Positions 54,374-64,000 of a stretch of 64,000 nt of DNA are shown one piece after another. A program made the position numbers and the translations under genes. How positions within the stretch are numbered: position 1 is the first letter of the stretch; every line of letters begins with the position of its first letter. The notes beneath the pieces were generated by a model, which saw only the letters and a list, made by a program, of their open reading frames with translations, was not told where the DNA came from and did not search any database. This stretch comes from Melastoma dodecandrum (Eukaryota > Streptophyta > Magnoliopsida > Myrtales > Melastomataceae): contig JARUPY010000100.1 of the NCBI GenBank assembly GCA_029817715.1, positions 186,001-250,000 of the forward strand, given 5' to 3'.

Positions 54374-55619
54374 TCCTCCCTTTGCTGAAGAAGATTTGTC
54401 CTCAAACAAGGGGCTCTTCGTCATCCCCATATAATGTGAGATCCTGGACGTTGAATGTTGTTGACACTCCATACTCCCCTGGCAAGTCGATCTTACAACC
54501 ATTGTTGTTGATCCGTTTGACGACTCGAAAAGGAACATCATCCCTGGGCATAAGCTTATTCTTCCTCCTTGCTGGAAACCTCTCCTTTTACAAGTGAACC
54601 TAGACAAGATCTCCTAGTTGGAATATCCTTTTTTGCCCACGATTCGCCTTAGACTAGTACTTCTCATTCTATTACTCAGTAAGGGTTCGAATCTTCTCAT
54701 GGACTTTTAACATCTCTTCAGCTCGTCGAACCGCATCCTTCTAGAGAATACCCTAACTAGACATTGATAGTATCTCGATTGGAATCATCGGTTTAACACC
54801 AAAAACCACTTCGAACGATGTAACTCGAGTAGTCGAATGAGGAGCTCGATTATAAGCGAACTCAGCTTGAGCGAGTTTGATGTCCCAATCCTTCTGATTC
54901 TTAGACACCATAGCCCGAAGTAGGCTTCACATAGTTATGTTTATGATCTCAGTTTGCTCATCTGTTTGTGGTTGGTAAGTGGTGATGAACAATAGCTCCG
55001 TCCCAAGATTGTGCCAAAGTGTCTTCCAGAAATAACTCAAGAACTTGGCATCTCAATCTGACACGGTCGACGATGGCACCCCATGCAGACGAATGACCTC
55101 TCAAAAATAAAGGTCTGCCTCGTGAGAAACGTCACTTGTCTTCTTACAAGTAATGAAGTGAGCCATCTTTGAAAACTGATCCACAACAACCATGATCGAG
55201 TCCTTCTACCGTTATGTTCGGGGCAATCCAAGGACGAAATCCATGCTCACATGCTCCCACGAACGTTCAGCTATAGGTAATGGTGTGTAGAGACCTTAGG
55301 GCTGGAAGTGACTCTTTGCACGTTGATAGGTTGCGCAACGTCTGATCAACTTGTGTACGTTCTTAGCCATTCGAGGCCATTAGAAATGCTCCTGAAGCAT
55401 CTCAAGAGTTTTCCCGACTCCTAAGTATCCAACGAGTCCTCCTCCATGTACCTCTCGAAGAAGATGCTCTCGAGTAGAAGTTCGAGGAATGCATAACTTA
55501 ACTCCTCTGAATCGAAAGTCATTAGATAGATGATAATGCTCAATAGGCCTCCCGAGACATCCCTTATACACCTCTCTAAAGTCTGCATCACTCGAGTACA
55601 ACTCTTTCAACATCTCGAA
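54374..55619 (-). pseudogene. Gypsy-A integrase remnant (right copy)
   Basis: Integrase from VYKGCLGRPIEHYH through the zinc-binding region and core ([45 protein letters not shown]) to the C-terminal DLPGEYGVSTTFNVQDL. Stops occur about every 100-150 bp. Many sit where relatives have Arg, Gln or Trp codons, as expected from C-to-T decay. Confidence 0.85.
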
Positions 55620-57219
55620 TCCAATCTACTTCGATTCTATTCTGGCCATGAGAGTTGATTTTCTCGACAATGCATCTGCTATGACATTCTTCATTCATGA
55701 CTTATGCTTTAAGACGAAAATGAATGATTGGAGAAATTTCAACCACGTTGCATGTCGTCGGTTAAGCTTCGCTTGCCCATTGATATGCTTCAAAGACTCA
55801 TGATCTGTTTGAAGAACGAACTCCTTGGGCATCAAGTAGCAACTCCATGTCTTGATTGTAGAAACGATAGTATAAAACTCCTTATCATAAGTCGAGTAGT
55901 TCAGTCGAGACCCATTTAACTTCTCACTGAAATACGACAATGGTCAACACTCTTGCATCAATACGCGTCCAATCCCTACTCCTGAGGCATCACACTCTAT
56001 TTTAAACACCTTCTCGAAGTCAGGGAGTGCCAATAAAGGCGCTTCGCACAAACGGCTCTTGAGCAACTTAAAACTACATTGAGCCACGGAAGCCCATTCA
56101 AAAGAAATCCCCTTCAAACACTCTGTCATCGGGGCTGCAATCGAAATGAAATCCTTAATAAATCTCCGACAAAATGAGGCTAAGCCATGAAAGCTTCGGG
56201 CATCATGAGCTGTCTTATGAATAGGCCAATCTCAAATAGCAGTAACTTTACTCTCATCCACCTGAATTCCTTCTCTCGAGATGACGTACCCCAAATAGAC
56301 AAGTTAAGTTTAGAACTCATACTTCTTGTTGTTCCCGAATAGACATTGCTCCCTCAACTTCTCGAACAACTGTCTAAGGTGGTCAATGTGTTCATCCTCA
56401 CTACGGCTATATATAAGAATATCATCTAAATAAAAAACCACAAATTTACCGATGAAAGGATGAAACACCTGGTTCATCAGTCGCATGAAGGTGCTCGATG
56501 CATTCGAGAGACTAAACAGCATAACCATCCACTCGTACAACCCGAATTTTGTTTTGAATGCCGTCTTATCTCATTCCTTCATCCGAATCTGGTGATATCT
56601 ACTCCGTAAGTCCCCTTCGAAAATACTGTCGACCCATGCAACTCATCGAGCATGTCATCAAGTCGAGGAATGGGGAATCGATACTTGACGGTGTTCTTAT
56701 TGATTGCTCAACTGTCAACACACATCCGCCATGAGCTATCCTTCTTGGGAACCAAGATGGCAGGAATGGAACACAGGCCGAGGCTCTCTCGAACGAAGAC
56801 TCGTTCGAAAAGCTTATCGACCTGTCGCTGCAGCTTTCTCGCCTCGTCGAGATTACATCGATATGCAGGTCGATTAGGCAGCGATACTCTAGGAATGAGG
56901 TCGATCTGATGTTGTATGTCCCTCAGCGAAGGAAGTCCTCCCAGCATCTCCTTGGGAACACATCCTCGAATTCTCTTAGAAGTGCTCGAACTCGAGGTGA
57001 CATAGTTGAGTCCTGCTCCTTTCCTTCCTCGAACAACATCAACATGTACACATACTTCTCCTCTCGAATAGCTCGAGTTAACTCCACCAACTTTGAATTG
57101 ACTTTTCGAGTTTGATCTCGAGACGACGGGTTGGTTAGTGCTTGTGTAGTCAATGGAAGAAGAATAATCTTCAGCTAATTGAGAGTGATGGAATATGTAT
57201 TCCTGCACTCATCATAAAC
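55620..57219 (-). pseudogene. Gypsy-A reverse transcriptase and RNase H (right copy)
   Basis: RT with [33 protein letters not shown] and the YLDD catalytic box ([13 protein letters not shown], near 56430), then RNase H ([42 protein letters not shown]). It is split into open stretches by stops and at least two frameshifts. Confidence 0.87.
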
Positions 57220-58690
57220 TGCTCACCGATCATATTGCCAAGGCCTTCCCAACAACAAATGACACGCATCCATGGGTACTACATCGTAAGTCACCGTGTC
57301 CTTGTAGCTTTGACTAATGCTCAACAAAACCAACACCTGCTTAGTCACCCTTAGATCACTACTCTCTTTGCTCAACCATTGAAGCTTGTATGGTCGAGTA
57401 TGTGGCTTAGTCGATAACTTTAGCTTCTCGACCACGGTAGTAGAATCCACATTGGTGCAACTCCCACTTTCAACAATCATGTGACACACATTTCCCCGCA
57501 CAGTGCATCAAGTCTGAAAGATCCTTTCCCGCTGATGAACTCCTTGGGGCACTACATTTTCGTTAACAGCCTTTCGAATCACCAACAAATCAATCTCATC
57601 GAGTTCCTCCACCACTTCTTCCTCAGCAACCCAAATGGGTTCTCCTTCACGGTCATATACTTGATCATCCTCCGAAAGCTCCATAAGAGTAACGGTACGT
57701 CGATTACGGCACTCATAAGCTATATGTCCAACTCCTTGACACTTGAAACACTTTCTCGAGACACCAATGTTTGGGGGCGACCGAACTTCAATCCCAGCCT
57801 TGTCCCTGTAGTTACTCGAGTTGGGAGTTCTCCAGGACAAACTCCCTTTGCTGAAAGGAGTGCTCCTCATGGCTGGCCTTACAAGCGTTCTCCTCGTTTG
57901 TTGCTTCTCGATTTTATGGGCTAAGTTGCATGCATACATCCCCGAAACTTTAATAAGGCTGCAACTCGACAGTGTCTGCTACATGGATCTTCAGCACTTT
58001 AATATAACTTGCAGTGGTCTGTTCTTTGGGCTCAACTATATCACACTGGAGCATCAATTGCTTGAACGCGCGAGTGTACTCAGAAACATTCGAAGACTGT
58101 TGAAGCGAGTTCAATCTAAGGAACAAGTCCTGTTGATACCGCTCGGGTAGAAATCGCTTCTTCATCTCGCTTTTCATTTTATCCCATAAGCAGATATTCT
58201 CCTTCCCTTCTCGACGACGCTGTTGATTCAAGTTCTTCCACCATAAACTAGCATACTTTCTAAGTCGAAGGGCTGCCACCTTGACTTGCCTTTCCTCGGG
58301 AATCTCCTCATAATCGAATACCCTCTCAATGGCTGAGGCCAATCGAGAAACTCCTCAAGGTCTATCTTTCCCTCAAACTCGGGAATGTCAACTTGTATAT
58401 TAACAGGACGTGCGTGTTAACGTTCTCGAATTTGCCTTCTGGGACTCTCCTCGTCCCTAGTTGATCTCCTAGGACTCTCCACGTCCTCATGTTCATCCGA
58501 AAAGGGATTTTCTTCAGCGTCCTCAAAATGTCGAGGAGACTGGCGTTCATGGTTTATCCCTTCTGCAAGGAGCTGATGCACCATACGACATAAATATCCA
58601 ACTTCCTGCTTTAAACGAGCAGAACATGCTATCTCCAACGTCATCCCACGTTGGAATCTGTTCGTCATCACTTCCACTGTACGCTCAACA
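57220..58690 (-). pseudogene. Gypsy-A gag and protease (right copy)
   Basis: Gag core (EEIPEERQVKVAALRLRKYA, SSNVSEYTRAFKQLML), an intact CX2CX4HX4C zinc knuckle CFKCQGVGHIAYEC (near 57715-57755) and a protease block with ESGSCTNV in place of DGGSCTNV and a later LLLGRPWQYDR. Stops lie near 57508 and 57223, and a frame change near 57945. Confidence 0.85.
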
Positions 58691-58830
58691 ACAGATTTGC
58701 GCTTTATGACAACCTTCGCTCTCAAATAACCTAGTACACAACACAACCTTGCGCTCTCAACAACCCAACGCTCTACAGCAACCAGTGCTCAACAACCGGC
58801 ACTCTCAACAACCCAACGCTCTACAACTGT

Positions 58831-58842
58831 GCTTTGATACCA
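58831..58842 (-). other. Primer-binding site of Gypsy-A (right)
   Basis: Minus strand TGGTATCAAAGC, two bases from the 5' LTR. Initiator-tRNA-Met type. Confidence 0.8.
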
Positions 58843-58844
58843 AC

Positions 58845-59492
58845 TGATGCGCGACCACCACGGAAACGGGAAAATACTACGATGACGACGAAGCGCACGA
58901 ACGAACAAGCAGAAGCAAATGAAAGGGGTAAGACTCAAACCGCCGGTGGATACAACCGGAGCACTGCCAGGACTGCCACGAGGGTTGAACGCCTCACAAC
59001 CGGATACAAAAGCACCACTGATTATGGGAACGCTCGGATAAATCTTGTCATGCCTGGAATCCACCAAACGATAAGAGATGTGCGCAAAGTTCCAAGAAAG
59101 AACTCGACGACTGCCAAATTTGGGTAAAAAGTTCAAAAGGTTCTGTCTAAACCTAAACCTAAGAGCTCTATTTATAGAAGACAAAAAATGGGCTAACTTT
59201 AACTCCCCATTAGCCCGAAAATAGTAAAAACCAAAAGCTAATTAAAAACAAGTCCAAAACCTAAAGACTAAGGAAACTAGGCCTGATATCGACTGGCCCA
59301 TCTTGGAGTTTTTTCGAGTTCTCAATCTCGAGTTATCTCTTGAGCGAGTCAACGTTTGATCTCGAGACGAACTAATGTCTTCTCGAGTTGACGAATCAAC
59401 TCGACCACTTCAGCACCGTGAAGGTACTTCCCGTCACGAGTGCTCCTCTCGACTTGGTCCCGACTTGGACTTCCTCAATCCAACTCACATCA
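58845..59492 (-). repeat. 5' LTR of Gypsy-A (right)
   Basis: 648 bp, plus strand TGATGCGCG to CTCACATCA. Minus-strand TATA box TCTATAAATAGAG at about 59165-59177. Confidence 0.9.
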
Positions 59493-59497
59493 GGTTC

Positions 59498-61680
59498 TCC
59501 CATAATTGTTGAGAATTGTGTGTCTAGTCGTGGAGTGAGTTCCCTTTGTATGTGGGCTAGTGAGGACCCATGGTGTCTACAGGTTTCGTGTCTTCCAATC
59601 GTGGGTAGCTATTTTTAGATTACTCGATTATGCTCAATCCCCTTTGCTCGCTCGACTTTGCACTCTCCTTGCCATGTGCTTGACAAAACATGATGCACAC
59701 TCGCGATATTGACTTGCTCGTCTGATGTTGGGCCACTTCTCATTCCCCAAGGTCTTCGCTTGCCTCTATGTGTTTGATTGCCTTTTTTGTGTGGTCTTAT
59801 CCTATATGTATTTCCTGAACCCAAAAAATTTGGCATCGCCAACATGTTTAAACCTCCCTTTTTTTGTAGGGAGGTCTAAACGTCCCTTCGACTTTTCCCA
59901 AGGGTTACTGAAACATTGTCTTCCCTGTAAAATAATTCTTTCATGCATGAAGGACAACCATCATTGTCCTAATTCAGAAACTATCCCATTATCCTCGTTC
60001 TCAGTGTCCTCAAATCAACCTTTAAAATTGTCTTTTAGGAAAGCTGACACTATCCAGCTCCACAAGGTTGTAGATGATGATGTTGATTGGGACATCAAAG
60101 CAATGTTTCTAAACTAAAAGCTGATTTTTTTTCTTCAATAACGCAATCCAGTAGGCATCCCGACTAAAAATGTCATTTCCAGGTTGTTCTACTTCAGTTT
60201 GTCCATCCTAGGGACTGTCTATTCTATCACTCATGTACCATATTCCCTTAAATCAGTAATGCCAACTAACTGCCTGACATTGACTCCAAGAGGACGCTCC
60301 ATTGATTCTCTTTCATTGAAGATTCTCTATTCAAATTTAGGAAGCCTACAATAAAAGCTCTCACGCTTGTGAAATGAAGGCTCATAATTCGCGCCATTCT
60401 CACATCATTCAGTAGGCTCGATCTCATCGACAAACCATGAAGTGGGCATGTTAGCCTCAACAGGCATAGTTGTTTGATGTTTCAAAAGGACTTGTGTATT
60501 TGCACCATATGTTTGAGGATTCACTTTCTTTTTTTCTTCCATCATAAAAATTCTACAGGCTTCTAGACACAAAGTGATATGTTCATGAGATTCATATTTA
60601 TGCATGGATGCATGACTACACTAGAGAGTCTTGTTGGTATGAGTTCCAGGTTTGGCTCTATGTTTTCAATTTTAGTTTCAATCTTTTGTTTAAAGTTCTT
60701 AATCTTCTTATCCACTTTTTCAGATTTTTCCAATAGGAACTAGAACATTTGTCATATGATTGATATACGAGTCTCCAAACGGTATCCGAGGATCTATCTT
60801 GCAAAAGGCTCTCAATACCTTATGTTTCAACATTTTGGAAACTGACAAATGCATCATCCTACTCCATTGGATTTACAAGGTCATTTTTAGATGCCCACTA
60901 ACCTTATCACTTTTTCTTGTCGCCCTACTCCCATTGTAGTCGTCAAAGACGTGTTAACTAGCAAACATGGTGGGAATATTTGACAAATGAACATGATATT
61001 CATTATTTGGTTTGACAATGTGGTTGCTGTGAATATAAAGTAAAGAAAAAAATAATTCTTAAGTAAGAATAAATACTTACAAAAGTTTACAAAGAACACT
61101 AAGAACAAAAAAGAACAAAAATACCTAAAGATCTAATTAGCACTCCAATTTCTTTTGAATTGTTATTACACTCCCCCACTCTATCTACAAAAATCATATT
61201 TAAATTGTAAATGTCATCTAATTCCTAAAATTATAGTATTTGTGCTGAGTCACCTTCTTTTCTTCAGCGTCATATCTCAAATGTCTTCTTAGCCTCGTGA
61301 TACGTGTAATCAAGCAGTACCCACGTTTTTTGCTGGATGAGTTGAAAATTTTTACTCTCTTATGGGAGAATGATGGGGACCAGGCAATACTCACGATCAA
61401 GCGAGCGTTGGAAATAATATGTGGTCTCAACCAAACGAAGGTTGGAACTGCTACTTTCTAGGAAAATGATGGAGTCGAGCAATGTCTAACATTAATCAAA
61501 CGTTGAAACCGAACAATACTTTTCATCAACGAATTATGGCACATGTTGTTATGTTCTAGGCGAAGGCGAAGTGCATAATATGGCAACAACACGTGGTAGG
61601 TGAAAACGAGATGATCTGCATGTATTAAATTTAGGACCATTTTGTCTAGGCACCTATGAACTAGAATTTTTCAATCGGAA
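59498..61680. other. No gene recognised
   Basis: Frames at 59725-60117 (+) and 60266-60605 (-) are open, but neither resembles a family I know. The latter, with a break near 60405, could be part of an old transposon. The rest is AT-rich. Confidence 0.5.
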
Positions 61681-62226
61681 ATGGCAATGAAGAAGTTAGA
61701 TGAGACCAAAAGGGGCATCAATGGCCTATGCGATGATGGAATTACTTCCATCCCAAAAGTCTCCGACCACCTGCCCGAAGCACTATGCGGCACCAAGAAA
61801 CACAGAGATGTAGTCGTGGCAATCCCCATCATCAACTTTTCAGCTGTGGACTCCCTCGATGACTGGTCGGATCTCATGCGTCGTGTCGGAAATGTGGCTC
61901 GAACCTGGGGGTTCTTCCAAGTCACTAACCATAGGATACAGGTCAAGTCATGGAGGTCGATGTGATCGTGGACTCCATCTAGGAGTTCCATGGCAGCCGT
62001 AAGAGCAAAAGTTGAAGTCTACAAATGTGACAATATGTGCAATGACACGAGCAACGTGATGTATGTAAGCAACTATGACCTGTACCACTCAAAGGTGGCA
62101 GTATGGCATGACTTCCTCCTGGTGTGGATCGAAGCGGTGTTCCGCTCGGCTGATCAGAGCGGCTTGGTTGAGGAGGTGCTGCTAGAGCTGCTCGCTGAAA
62201 TGCTTGGGTTGGATATCCGTTATTAG
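61681..62226 (+). pseudogene. Third dioxygenase, decayed fragment
   Basis: Remnant of a gene like dioxygenases A and B. The first frame (61681-61965) has DETKRGINGLCDDGITSIP, IPIINFSAVDSL and ARTWGFFQVTNH, matching residues 30-108 of A. A stop then interrupts it. The second frame (61990-62226) has VMYVSNYDLYHSKVAVWHDF (A: 145-163) and LLELLAEMLGLD (A: 201-212). The segment between is shortened, and the whole metal-binding half (HxD, H, RxS) is missing. Confidence 0.85.
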
Positions 62227-62350
62227 GTGAGGGCGTGATACACTTCTTTTTTTGCGCCACACGAGTGACGTGATGTATGCAAAAAACCAATAACCATACG
62301 ATTATACAATAGTCGAAGCTAACTTTACTAAAAGCTCGAACGGTTAAGTG

Positions 62351-63097
62351 AAGACTGTGAACACTAAAATCTCGCAGGGAAATATCAACGTACAAATTGT
62401 CGTATGAAAAATGTGTAGCGGGTTATGTCTCAAGTCACGAATGTTGCACGTGATTCCTCTGATTCGATCCTCGAAGAATAACGTTGATGGGTGATGACCC
62501 TGAGCTCTGGCAGAATTTTAGTAGAACTTCGGAATGAAATATTGATGAAGTCGCCGAGGCTTATGAGCGTTATCCGGCAAAGCTTCGATAGCTTGATGAA
62601 ATCAACGGGGTCTTTAGGCGTGATTCGACAGAACCTTAGGGCGCGTTGCAGAAGAACACCGGGCGATGGACGTCGACAGAGCTTCGGCGAGCGGGAGGCC
62701 ACAAGAATTTTCAAGAGCTCCAAGAGTCTTCTCTTCATCTTTGTGTATAGTGTGTGTTTTTTGAATGAATGAGGAAACCTCTATTTATATGGCTCTAAAG
62801 CCGGTTTAAAAGGAAGCTGATCATATCATATTAAGAAACTTCTCGTGGACCGGGCTATGGCCGGGCTTGAACTTGGGCTTAGTTTGGCCCAAAATAATTA
62901 TGTTTGAGTTGAGCTTGTTACCATTTTGTGAACTTATAAAAATATATGGGTTGGGCCTTCCGTTCATTTACGGCACGAATCCTTGCCATTTCATGGGTTT
63001 AGTGTTTATGGCCTATTTACAATCCATACAAATTAGACTTAATATGGTGGCCATGTTATTACGACATTATAGACAAAAAATTAATGTCTATAAAGAC
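62351..63097 (-). mobile_element. Solo LTR related to Tat-1, with target duplication
   Basis: LTR 62356-63092 (737 bp; plus strand TGTGAACA to TGTCTATA), flanked by perfect AAGAC duplications at 62351-62355 and 63093-63097. It shares with the Tat-1 LTR the blocks CAACGTACAAATTG, CCTCTGATTC and ATTGATGAAG and the same ends. Minus-strand TATA box at 62781-62790. Its last CA is changed to TA. Confidence 0.85.
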
Positions 63098-63624
63098 GTG
63101 ACATACTTTATATTTCATTTTTAACCTACCTGTCATCCTCAGCCAACCTCACGATGGGATTAGCAACGCATACGAATCCAAGGACTATCCCCAAGGCACA
63201 CGGATCCAGGCCTGATCTAACCAAGGAGATTTCCTGCTGGTACAATTAATTTCCTCCAAAATTATATAATAAATTTCATTAGTATATTTTTTTATCGAAT
63301 AGAATGTGTAAATGAAAAGGTTTGATCATCAACGTACACATTGTTTTGATTGTTTTAGAGAGTTTCCCAAGCGCTTTGAACCAAGTTGTGGGGACATCAT
63401 TGGCATTAGGTAATTGAAATGTTCCCCTCCTAAAGTCTTGATGGAGGACATGATATCTTTTCACGCCCGGCACTGTCTGTTAATACGAAGAAATTTGAGA
63501 ATTCGATCTTATCGTATGCGTATGTATATAAAATTAAAAGACGCGAGATCTGTACGGAATGTCACAACTCAAAGACATTACAATTGTATATGATCATCAT
63601 TGACGGAAACGTTGCAGGGAGTTG
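63098..63624. other. 3' region of SNX1, no other gene seen
   Basis: Between the solo LTR and the SNX1 stop codon. The part nearest 63624 is presumably SNX1 3' UTR. Confidence 0.5.
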
Positions 63625-63976
63625 CTACGTGGTAGAACAAGCCTCAAGCTTCGGGAGGAGACTCCTCCACGCGTCTGCCACCGCCATTGCCAGACGAGCC
63701 TGTCCTTTGGCGAACTCATGGAAGGCGATCCCCATGTCTAATGTTTTCTGCTCCTGGAAGCGCTCTATCTCCTCATTCATCAGCCTCACAATCATCTCGA
63801 ATCTCTCTGTCGCTTCCTCACTCTCCCTTTTTAACTGCATTACAATAATACACACACTTCTTCAGTCTACATGACTAGCAAGAAAAATACCCAAAGGTTG
63901 TACTAAGGGACTTGCCTCTTTATACTCCAACTCTGCTTCTCTCACCCGATCCGAACGGGTGAGCATGAGCTTATCC
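63625..63976 (-). CDS. SNX1: Sorting nexin 1, last two exons
   Basis: Partial gene entering from the right edge on the minus strand. Exons: 63976-63916 (DKLMLTRSDRVREAELEYKE) and 63834-63625 (LKRESEEATERFEMIVRLMNEEIERFQEQK through AFHEFAKGQARLA to PKLEACSTT and stop). This is the end of the C-terminal BAR-type helical domain of sorting nexin 1, a retromer-associated endosomal membrane protein that shapes tubules for cargo recycling. The PX domain is outside the window. The intron 63915-63835 has a GC donor (GAG|GCAAGT) and a normal CAG acceptor; homology fixes the phase on both sides. Family call from pattern recognition; SNX2-type is less likely. Confidence 0.78.
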
Positions 63977-64000
63977 CTGCAATGCGAAAAGAAATGATAA

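Larger units (their letters stand above)
49690..59102. repeat. Right arm of the large inverted duplication
   Basis: Counterpart of the left arm. It includes dioxygenase B, its 3' flank and a complete Gypsy-A with both LTRs. Right-arm-only material includes the intron foldback (about 50757-51312) and a ~245-bp block at about 52722-52965. Confidence 0.85.
53728..59492 (-). mobile_element. Gypsy-A, right-arm copy, structurally complete
   Basis: 5.77-kb Ty3/Gypsy element on the minus strand with two LTRs, PBS, gag, protease, RT, RNase H and integrase in order. Target duplications are GGTTT (53723-53727) and GGTTC (59493-59497). Coding regions carry many stops. It is the reference for the interrupted left copy. 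Confidence 0.9.

Noticed and set aside
59725..60605. Open frames in the unassigned region
   Set aside because: No recognisable motif, no start or splice context that helps, and no mirrored copy. Kept only as a region note.

Overview
This window is plant nuclear DNA, most likely from a dicot. It has GT-AG introns, plant gene families (cell-wall invertase, 2-oxoglutarate dioxygenases of the ACC-oxidase-homolog clade, a plant-type sorting nexin 1) and is mostly retrotransposon sequence. Only four host loci look like working genes: the 3' end of an invertase (1-812, +), two 2OG/Fe(II) dioxygenases (45444-46843, -, and 49863-51828, +) and the 3' end of SNX1 (63625-63976, -). A third dioxygenase (61681-62226) is a decayed fragment.

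The window is organised around a large inverted duplication. The dioxygenases lie head to head. Outward from them both arms carry the same flanking DNA and then the same Ty3/Gypsy element at the same insertion site. The right arm (about 49690-59102) is nearly undisturbed. The left arm (about 817-46990) has been stretched by later insertions, and its outer end stops 4 bp past the invertase stop codon.

The left-arm Gypsy-A copy holds a three-level nest. A Tat-lineage Gypsy element (Tat-1, minus strand, 4257-38656, LTRs of 820 and 815 bp) sits inside its pol gene with a GAAAG/AAAAG target duplication. The right arm supplies the uninterrupted sequence for comparison. Tat-1 is itself split in its integrase gene by a 20.5-kb Ogre-like element (10545-31054, minus, LTRs of about 5.9 kb). 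The Ogre-like element has an intact ORF1 and intact gag and pol reading frames, which a 314-bp intron joins in frame. The stop codon of gag overlaps the 5' splice site. No aspartic protease is visible in it. Tat-1 carries, in antisense orientation and behind its own TATA box, a broken plant-mobile-domain gene (7362-9893).

Smaller elements complete the picture: a 3.6-kb insertion with CAAAC target duplications in the left arm (40986-44603), a Copia remnant in the loop between the dioxygenases (47366-48330), a foldback insertion in the intron of the right dioxygenase, and a solo LTR related to Tat-1 with a perfect AAGAC target duplication (62356-63092). The inferred order is: Gypsy-A inserts near an ancestral dioxygenase; the locus duplicates in inverted orientation; Tat-1 inserts into the left Gypsy-A; the Ogre-like element inserts into Tat-1. 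All calls come from reading the sequence and translations by eye; no alignment or database search was run.
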